Part shown: piece by piece, positions 56,047 to 64,000 of the stretch
How positions within the stretch are numbered: position 1 is the stretch's first letter
Layout: each line of letters starts with the position of its first letter
Source of the DNA: Diaporthe sp. PMI_573
Taxonomy: Eukaryota; Ascomycota; Sordariomycetes; Diaporthales; Diaporthaceae
Length of the DNA: 64,000 nucleotides
Reading direction: 5' to 3'
Assembly: GCA_021399435.1 (NCBI GenBank)
Contig: JAJTUP010000006.1
Span: 62,001-126,000, forward strand
Notes under the pieces: model-generated
What the model saw: the letters and a program-made list of their open reading frames with translations, nothing else
What the model was told of the DNA's origin: nothing
The model's database searches: none
Made by a program: the position numbers and the translations under genes

Positions 56047-56611
56047 GTACGAAGAGCATCAGATACCGCACTGGCTAGATTATTTGATACAAAGTCTCAG
56101 CATAGACAACAAACAGTGTCTTGTATTCCGCAGTCAACAAGATCTTTGAGATATGGTGACTGCGGCGGAACAACTTCAAGTCAAATGGAATTGCACGCGT
56201 GATGATGCGGGGCAAGCCAATGAAATCTACAGGATTGCTCCCCGTCGCCAAAACCTTGACACGGCAGACTGAGTCTGGCAGAACATGCGATGTCTGTAGG
56301 TATTCGATGTGAGCGTAGATGGCCAGAATCTAATTTGATGCTGACAACCGAAATTCCAAATGCGCTGTGCAAGGGGCTCGATTCCCTCGACAAGAGGCAG
56401 AAGGAAGACGACAAGTTTTCCATTTAAAAAGCAATGCCTCTCCCTCGGCATTACACAATGAGGGCTTTATGTCATCCCTTCTGGCAATCAACGCCGTCCA
56501 CTCATTCGCGGCTGGGGCCATACACTCTCTGAAGTCTCTCCCCTTGCGGACATTTCTTTTTAACCCGAAGGCTATTTGTATCTTGTGCATCTTCTTCAAC
56601 CATCCGTCAAC
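56047..56611. promoter_or_regulatory. Intergenic before the small secreted protein
   Basis: Probably the 3' flank of the HET gene and promoter of the next gene. Frames here are short, with no motif. Confidence 0.3.
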
Positions 56612-57031
56612 ATGCGTTCTGCAATAATATCCTCACTCCTCGCCACAATTTCACTGGCTTCCGCATCACCAGCCCCGAATACCACTGAGACCACAACATC
56701 CGCAACACAGACAATCACCGCCTCGGGGCTTTCTGCACCAACACCGGCGACACCAGCTGTGGACGACGCCTTCGTCGCCGCGGCCGATGATGACGCGACC
56801 ACAATCGTTACTTTGGCCTCAGCCCAGACGGTACTGATATCCGTCCCTGGGCAAAAACCCTACACCGCCATTCCCGAGCAGGGTTATGTGGAGGTCCAGG
56901 TCGCGGTGCACGTGTCTGTCGTTGTAGACTACTTCGACCCTAGTAGCACCGTCAGTACTGTCACTCAAACACAAACCATCGAAAGGCGTGTTGATTTCTG
57001 TACCACAACTTCAACTATCGGAATTTCATGA
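56612..57031 (+). CDS. Small secreted Thr/Ala-rich protein
   Basis: ATG 56612 gives MRSAIISSLLATISLASASPAP, a good signal peptide. The mature part (about 120 aa) is rich in Thr, Ala, Val and Ser (TTETTTSATQTITASG; TVSTVTQTQTIERR), suggesting O-glycosylation, with a single Cys near the end (DFCTTTS). No known domain. It is short enough to be an effector or cell-wall-associated peptide, but one cysteine argues against a disulfide-rich effector. It sits between the HET gene (+) and the convergent STAND/AAA gene (-). Confidence 0.6.
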   Translation: MRSAIISSLLATISLASASPAPNTTETTTSATQTITASGLSAPTPATPAVDDAFVAAADDDATTIVTLASAQTVLISVPGQKPYTAIPEQGYVEVQVAVHVSVVVDYFDPSSTVSTVTQTQTIERRVDFCTTTSTIGIS

Positions 57032-57391
57032 GGAACAGTCGAAGGAAAGATGATGGAATTGCGGCTATGCGTCATCGAGTAAAGGTCAAAATGCTTCAAG
57101 CAGTTCACTATATGCAGTTCAAAATGGGCATGACCGCTCTATGGAACATATTGTTTGCTATTTGAAATCAATTTGTTCACAAGTTCAGGGTTAATTGTAG
57201 TGATAATGTCCCTGAACTCTTCATTTTTTTGAAACGATTGGAAGAAAACTTTCATGGTCTCTTTCCTTCTTTTCATGAGCTAGACAAGATCATATTTGAT
57301 GTTAGCTTTGGTATTGACTACGGGTTCAAAGTTCTATCTGCTTGTACCAGCACTCACTAGGCTTTGTCAAACCCTCCCACGATGTCTTTCC
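57032..57391. other. Convergent 3' intergenic gap
   Basis: 3' flanks of the secreted-protein gene and of the STAND/AAA gene. Nothing else seen. Confidence 0.3.
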
Positions 57392-60300
57392 TTACACATC
57401 CGAGCCGCTCTCTTCATGTTCGCTGTCCTCACTCACCGCATTATGGAAGGAACGTTCCTCAGCTCGCCACCCCGTATTTCTTTCCCGATCTTGGCTGCTG
57501 TGAACCTGGGTCGCATACATGTAGTCTTTAAGTGCATTGTATGCCTCGATATAAGTCTCAATATCTACCAAGTCAATATCCTTTTGTTCACTTCTGGCGA
57601 TCCTAGAAGCAGACTTGATAATACTTGTGATGGCGTGGCCGTCGAGGGGCTACTTAGCAACCTCAAAGATTCTATCGACACTAGCTTGTGTAAGACATTC
57701 CTGGCTACCAGATGCATTGATGCCATTAGTCCAGATCTGGCGTCGCATCTCTTCTGTGAGCCCGAAATATACTGGGAGGTCTATGCGGGAGAGCAGTCCT
57801 TGAGCAATGGCACCAACCCGATCTGTGGTCGTGATCAGGATGCCTATAGTAGACTCCCATCAGATTAACTTGGTCCACATGCAGTAGATACAAACATCAT
57901 TGAAAGCAGAGTAACTCGCCTTGGTGATTGTCAATAAGATCGATAATTCCTAAGTATACATACAACGTATTAGCATTTCGAAACTCACACCACACACTGG
58001 TTAGGGCCTAACTACCGTTCACAATGGCATTCCTTTCCAAGTCTTTTCCCATTGCTAATCGCTCCACGACTATGTCCACACGTTCCATAAGAACCAAGCA
58101 CTTCCATTGCTTCGCAAGTTTGAATACGGTCCTCAGGAAATCGACGAATGTAGCCTCCCTGGCTTTCATCCCACTTGTGACGAGAAACAAGGGTCGTCTG
58201 GCGTGGTTAGCTAAACATTGTGCAGCAAGACTTTTGCCTGTGCCTGGTGCTCCGTGGAGGAGGAGGAAGAGGCGATCCGTCATGTTGGAACCAGGTATCA
58301 TTTTGGAGGCATCTGGCACGACCCGCTGATACTCTGTCTGCTTTTGAACGGATTCGATGGCTCTGACCAATAATTGCTTCTTCTCCTTTGGAAGAATGAG
58401 CCTTCCTAGAGCATCCGGGGTGAAATCCAGGGATTCGAGCTCTTCGAGATTCACTCTTGCTAGGCGCGAATGGACACGTCAGTAAATTTAGATATTCTGC
58501 ACGGAGATTCCTTACGACATACACCAAGCCAACCCACGCATGGTATAGACGGATATTTCGGAAGGGGCCAGCATCAAGAAACGAGATTTGACAACTGCTC
58601 CTTGAACGACATTGAGAGGCTCGAAGCCTTCAAGCAGCTTTGAATCGATCGGCCTTGCGCTCTGGTCGATAACCCCTTGTTGAATGCCCTAGGTGAACTT
58701 ATGAGCGGATGGATATACAGGAGTTTACTTTAGCTGCAGAGTATGGCTTACATGGTGGGACCGGATCTCAACATAATGCACCCCAGACTTATAAGACCAG
58801 TACTTCTGACCCCTGGCGATTATTTGCTTTCTCCTCGTCGTTTCTTCTGGATAGTATCCCGAAGGTACGCAGCTGAGACCGGAAATTTCGCGTCTGCCTG
58901 CGAAGAAATTGATTGCAAGGTCTTGGTATCGCTTGCAGATTTGCCTACCGTCGTGGTCAATGGACCAGACGCGAAGACGGAGAGGGGAGAATGAGCCAAA
59001 GGGCCTCGGCTCCATTCCGCTCAGCTCTGAGACAATGAACGTTGTCAGGCCTCCGTTATCTTGGGTAAATACCATGGTTCCTGGAGCATAGAGCAGTGGC
59101 ATCTCTATGAATGAAATGTTGCGACAACGACCTTCCTGGATATTGGCAACTTGTTGTGACAAGAATGAACCAGCGAAAGCGCTTTGCAAGCCATCGAGAG
59201 AGAGGCGACGACGTCCACTTCCAGGGTCGCGGGCTCTGACGAGTGAGGATATGTTTTGGGCACTTATTGTTGTCGATTGGAAGAAACCCATTGCAACCAT
59301 GATCTTGATGATATTATGGTTGTCAGTAGTCAGCACACGGAAACGTTCAACCATCTCCGCCCGCAATTGTTCAGGTCGGGAGCTGCGTGTAACCATGTTA
59401 TCAACGCCTCCGATGATGAGAAAAACGCATGGTACCTCAGTGTCAGAGATAAGCTCCAGCAGGACTTCCCACAGTCCCTCGGTCGTGGACGTCCTCTCCC
59501 TGCTGATGGCCGCTCTTTGTTGTGAAGAGATTGAGGTATGCTGCTTGAGAACCTGAGACACTAGGTCCTGCATCATGACCACATAGGAGTCTGTTTTGCT
59601 GGTGGTCTCTTCGCAGAAGTGCTGAAGTTTGATAAATGTATCAAAGTGTGATTCTCCAACGAGCATCAGAGGATTGACAAATAATGCGTTGAAGTCTTCA
59701 CGGGACAGGACTTCATTCCCGTTGATCCAGAGGATCTCAGACCTGCGAGATTCGGCCCAAGCCACTGCCATTTCGGATTTTTCGAGACTTTTTCTCTTCG
59801 ATCGATACTCTCGCATGTTGGGAAGCTCTTCGTCCCCGCGTTTCTGGCGTGTCGCCGCCTCGCTGAATTCCTTGAGCTCTGGGAACAATGTATTTTGCCA
59901 GGAATCGAATTCTTGGCCTCGATCCGTGGGAAGCGAGTGGGAAGCTGTGCTTTGATGTTAAATATGTTTCATTCAAACCATGAAGATGAACTCACCAGTC
60001 TCACTGTCACGTGCTACACTATTGTCCATATCGGCCATCGTTGGTTCGCTCAGTCTCTCTTCCGCCAAGGTTGCCAAAGAATCAGTTGTCCGGCGAAAAC
60101 CCTCTGCTTTTGAGAAATTCAAGGACATCGCGTCTAGTCGAAGACGTATATCTTCTACTAACTCCCTGATCTCTTGGCTTTTCTTCATATTCTGCTCCGA
60201 AAGAACAAGAGTCTGTTTGCTGATCATCATTGTAGTGTGCCCTTGGACAAGCCCCATGTTTTGAGTCACATCCCTGATGCTCAAGAACTTTGACTCGATG

Positions 60301-61162
60301 GAGTCAACTATGTCTTGAAAACGCTTCCAAGGCATTGTGAATGCGTTAATAAATCTCACTTTTTGTGTTTGTTTAGCAAAAGGACGGTGTTTTACGTGTT
60401 GCCTTTTGATTCACGATTACTTACTGAGACGGTGTTGAGTGTAGTGCTTGATCGCTTTTCTAAGGAAAACGTTGAAGAGGCAGTAGACTTCAGCTATGAG
60501 AGTTATAAGTCGAGATGATGGCATATAAGCAGTCAGATGGTCGATATCCCTGAACTTTGACTGAATCTGCTCCAGATACCCCTTGACTTTCTCCTTCACC
60601 TCCTCGTTGTTGATCTGGGCGACGAGTAGAATCTTGATGGCTCCGTAGGCAAGTCCGACGTATTCAGGAGCTGAACCTACCATGTAATCGAGAATCTTGA
60701 CATACTCGTATGCCACCGCACTAGTTGCACTCCATCCCTGCTTTAGACGGTTTGCGACGGACGGGACAGCAGCGGTTTCAACAGGATCACGCAGCCTGCT
60801 CGCTTCAATTACGCGCTTTTGAAACTCAATTCGGCTTTGGGACAGACTTTCTTGCTCTTCAGCCGTTGCTACCGCTAAGAAGTTGGCGACGCGGCGATCC
60901 AGTTTAGCTCGTGATGCCTTGATACAATCCCTGCGAGAGGTTAGAGTTTGTCTTCTCAATAGCTCAAACTATTAGAGACAGATGTAATTTACTGATTTAA
61001 AATCTCATGTGTCCATTTTGACTCATCCCATCGAATATCGAAATTCTCGGGTCCAGATGGGAGGGCATTTTCACTCTGCGGTGTAGGGCCGGTTGAGGCG
61101 AACAAGTCGTCGGTGCCTTTCTGGATCTCCCCAGGCTCCTCGGTGAAATGTATGCTGCTCAT
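57392..61162 (-). CDS. STAND-type N-terminal region fused to AAA+ ATPase, degenerate, with in-frame amber
   Basis: Eight exons with consistent phases: 61162-60993, 60930-60425, 60358-59996, 59944-58752, 58688-58523, 58459-58016, 57949-57920, 57843 on. Order: a helical N-terminal region (about residues 55-225) resembling what I recall as DUF7708 of fungal NLR-like proteins; a STAND-like middle (ILWINGNEVLSREDF; VPCVFLIIGGVDNMV); a DUF7025-like part (RFLMLAPSEISVYTMRGLAW); and an AAA+ module with Walker A GAPGTGKS (about 869-876). The Walker B DE is replaced: LVLMERVDIV has ER. Sensor 1 reads TTTDR instead of TTNR; SRID keeps the arginine finger. TAG at 57652-57650 ends the protein at 1021 aa, before a conserved lid (LDGHAITSIIKSA) that stays open to TAA at 57394-57392. 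One intron starts with GC. Possibly a pseudogene, or a regulatory dead ATPase. Confidence 0.75.
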
Positions 61163-61349
61163 ATTGACAGTGTCAACCTGTATTTGCACGAAGTCAGGAT
61201 GAGTCAAAATGAGATTTGATGTTTGAAGAAGAATGATTCAGAACGTTGGACGTGCAGGCCCAGAGCCTTATTATACCGAATTCGTGGATTTCACCGACAA
61301 TTCAGCTTCAAAGCGGGGAGCAGTTCAGAGCAGGGGGAAGCCCTGCGAA
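61163..61349. promoter_or_regulatory. Upstream region of the STAND/AAA gene
   Basis: Short region before the ATG at 61162. In-frame codons upstream lack an ATG, supporting that start. The flanking repeat begins within 200 bp. Confidence 0.3.
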
Positions 61350-61640
61350 TGTATTCAGCTGCCAGCCAGCAGTGCTTACTGTCGACCACAAGTATAGGAC
61401 ATTGCGGTACTCATGTATGAAAATCGACCTAAACCACTTCAGGTGTGTTACACAACAAGCTTTGCCTGGGTGTTCGCCACGGGGCCACGGCATCTATATA
61501 GTGGACAAACTGGATAGAACTCAATGTCCAACCTCCTGAGGGATGAATCTCCTAGGGGATAACCTCTTAGTATAGTAGTTATAGTCTTTTACGGGATAAA
61601 CTCCTATGAGATAATAACTTGTGGTATTATTCTCCTACCC
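61350..61640. repeat. Right copy of the repeat flanking the HET/AAA block
   Basis: Same orientation and block order as 53080-53440, with GGGCCACGGCATCTATATA (61482-61500) as the best-conserved core. Its right part contains several GGGATAA-CTCCTA-type units (61549-61610) rather than the clean hairpin of the left copy. Divergence between copies is substantial, so duplication is not recent. Confidence 0.55.
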
Positions 61641-62197
61641 TCCCCTACCGGTGGGATAACCAAGTAGCGGCTAAGCAAGCCACAGGGGTTCCGCTGTGAC
61701 ATTGAGTACTTCCTGAAGGTTTGGCTGTGTGACTGTAAAAGTTGATGTGAAGAAACTGGACCTTTCAACTTTAGAAACTGGTGTAGAGCTAGTTCCATTG
61801 TGCCATCAGCGGGCGTTGTAACGTCAGGATTGGACCGACTAAGTCGTATTGGACCAACCCGTCTGCCTCCTGCTACTAGTAGTCCTGCATGAGAGACTGC
61901 AGGTGGCCAGAAAGCTGACTAGCGACTGTTGGGGGGGGGGGGGCAGCTGGGGTGACAAATGGGGGGCGAAGGAGCACAGTGCCGTAGCGCCAACTGCCAG
62001 ACTCTTGCTTGTGCTGTCTCTACCCTGCTTTAGTTCGCTGCTAATATCACATCGTAAATAATATTGGTGCCTGTCCCTTCTTGTCTTGTCATGCAACATT
62101 GGATTCCCTAAAACCCTTCGATAGTCCACCCATCTAAGTGCCTTCATCCTCAGGTTTGCTCAGCCAACACGCTTCTCAACTCAATAGACTCAACGCT
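61641..62197. other. Intergenic before the FMO pseudogene
   Basis: Contains a run of about 12 G at 61930-61942. No gene seen; it holds the former promoter of the pseudogene. Confidence 0.3.
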
Positions 62198-64000
62198 ATG
62201 TCTGTCGATCCCGAGGCATTCCCACCGGGCACGGAGTATCCTCCAAGAGCCGATCTGCGCAAAGATATCTACAAGCCGTTGCCGAAGATTGTCCCGGGAA
62301 CTATTGACCCAGCTGCCATGATGGGTGACTTGCCTGCCACCCATACTCAGGCAGTCCTGGACACTTTGAACGCAGCTTTGTCCAGCAATGATGCCGATAA
62401 ACTGTCCGGCTGCTTCTTCCCGGAACAGGCGTTCTGGCGAGACATCGTCGCCCTCACTAGTAGCCTGCGTACCTTTATCCAACATGACGTTGTTGCTGCT
62501 GCGCTTCTACAAATGAAATCCCTCCGGGGAATGGATGGCGAAATCAAGATCAGTGGTGGTCCTCACTTTGTTGTCATGAATTCTGTCATGGTGAGTCGCA
62601 AGGTAAACCTTTGTCACCTCTCGGACTGACAGGTATTTGTTCGCCTTGTTAAAGATGTTCATCGACTGCGGCTTGTCCCTCTGTACCAGCTCTCCCCAGC
62701 TAAACTGCGCGGGGAAAATGGTCTTGTTGCCCGTCAAGACCGATGGAGCCTTAACTTGGAAAATCTGGGTCTTTTCCACTTGGGTCGACCACATAATCCG
62801 GCACCCGGAAGATGAGACGCTGCTCTTGTCTGCTGGTAGAGAAGACCTGGCCGACAGCAAGACGATAGAGACCGATGTTTTTATCATTGGCGCAGGAAGC
62901 TCGTGAGTCGGAAATCCCATGGGCGAATAATTGCTGTCCACGATTTCTGACTGTTCATAGAGGACTGATGACAGCAGCGAGGCTGAAAGTCATGGGTGTC
63001 GAAAGTGTGATAGCTGACCGGAATGCTCGGGTTGGTGAGAGCTGGGCACTTCGATACGATTGTCTTAGATTTCACGTGCCAACCTCAAATTGCGAGATGC
63101 CATATTGTTGTTAGTTGTCTTGAAATTTGACGTTGTGTTGATCCCGGGCTGACGAAATTTGCTGGACAGACTACAAAAAGGAATTGCAAAGTCCTCATCG
63201 TCTCACCAAATTCGAGGTAGCGGAACATCTACAGCGATATCCTGAAATATTCCACCTCAACGCCATGCTGTCGACAATAGTCATCGACTACATATAATCC
63301 AATTGGCAATCGACAAGAAATGGACGTGTCGGCTTGAGACTGCGGGCCGAAGCGGAAGCAAGACCATTATCAGTAAACATCTCGTGCAAGCAACTGGAAT
63401 CGGCTCCGGAACGCCATATCTGCCATCGATCCAGAACGAGGAATTGTATTCAGGCCTTAAAGTTCACTCGGCCCGGTTTCACAATGCGCAATTTTTAGCT
63501 GAACAGGGTGTCGAGGTATGGAATCCCAAACTTCTTTACAACGGCGTACACGTGCTCCGTGATACTGCTAGTCGAAATCCGGGGCGTTTGAATCTAACTT
63601 GCCGAATTTTTCAGTTAGTCGCTATTATTGGCTCTGCCAACACGGCCTTCGACATCATCCAGGACTGTCACGATGCTGGCTAGAAGACAACCATGGTCGC
63701 TCGCTCTCCAACTTACGTGTTCCCATACGAATACGTCATGGATCCTCACGGCATTGGAGCATATGACAAGATGTCTCTCGAAGTTGCCGACAGAATGCTC
63801 AACACATTCCCACTGGCCTTGACGACCAGTTCTCGCATGGCTTGTTTGCCCATCTCGCCTCCCTGGAACCGTGAGTACTACGATCTTGTCAGCTACCTTT
63901 ACATATTATTGACACACCAGCCAGTGACCGGTACCTCGCTCTTTCGCAATCGGGCTTTCCCGTTCTCAACAGCAGGGACCCGTCCGTCGACGTTCAACAC
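62198..64000 (+). pseudogene. FAD monooxygenase (FMO/BVMO-like) pseudogene, truncated by window end
   Basis: The start MSVDPEAFPPGTEYPP is intact. Exons read 62198-62590, 62655-62902, 62961-63109, 63170-63515 and 63615 on, with normal introns. An N-terminal SnoaL-like part is followed by FAD motif VFIIGAGSSG (across an intron), VIADRNARVGESWALRYD, and a second Rossmann motif AIIGSANTAFD. Three lesions break it: the frame changes near 63290-63300 (after LSTIVIDYI, before IDKKWTCRLET); TAG at 63681-63683 inside DAG-KTTMVARSPTY; and a one-base loss near 63820, after which QFSHGLFAHLASLEP continues in another frame. The next exon (from about 63921) still reads DRYLALSQSGFPVLNSRDP. The enzyme would hydroxylate or insert oxygen into an unknown substrate. 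I give no repaired sequence. Confidence 0.75.

Overview
The window is nuclear DNA from a filamentous ascomycete (Pezizomycotina, most like a Sordariomycete). Evidence: short spliceosomal introns (51-130 bp) with GT..CTRAC..AG signals, a lone dispersed 5S rRNA gene, a HET-domain gene, an AA11 polysaccharide monooxygenase, an MLH3 mismatch-repair gene, a PBP1/ataxin-2 gene, and C-to-T decay of repeats that looks like RIP. Strand use is mixed and there are no operons. All exon models come from reading splice signals and frame by eye.

Region by region. 0-10 kb is gene-dense: the tail of a GNAT gene, MLH3 (-), a conserved low-complexity protein (+), a nitrilase (+) converging on a DAO-type FAD oxidoreductase (-), and a small putative membrane protein. 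10-25 kb is gene-poor and AT-rich, with microsatellites, two small coiled-coil ORFs, a degraded Ala/Pro-rich ORF, one kinase-like gene (-), and repeats that include two chimeric 5S rRNA pseudogenes. 25-34 kb carries a nucleotidyltransferase-fold gene (-) divergent from a conserved unknown (+), a calcineurin-like phosphoesterase, an intact 5S rRNA gene with TATA box, and a tandem FAD monooxygenase / MetE-like pair. 34-52 kb holds three well-separated genes: PBP1/ataxin-2 with six exons, a secreted Diels-Alderase-like/AttH-fold protein (-), and a secreted AA11 LPMO with a C-terminal X278-like module.

53-61.2 kb is the most unusual part: a HET-domain gene (+), a small secreted Thr-rich protein (+), and a large eight-exon gene (-) joining a fungal STAND-type N-terminal region to an AAA+ ATPase module. 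The AAA module has a degenerate Walker B, an altered sensor-1 residue and an in-frame amber codon. The block lies between two direct copies of a roughly 300-bp repeat, so it looks like an allorecognition/innate-immunity-type module. 62.2 kb to the end is a decaying FAD monooxygenase pseudogene cut by the window edge.

Most genes look like independent housekeeping or accessory functions. Possible functional pairings, all inferred from position only, are nitrilase with FAD oxidoreductase, FAD monooxygenase with MetE-like protein, and HET protein with the STAND/AAA protein.
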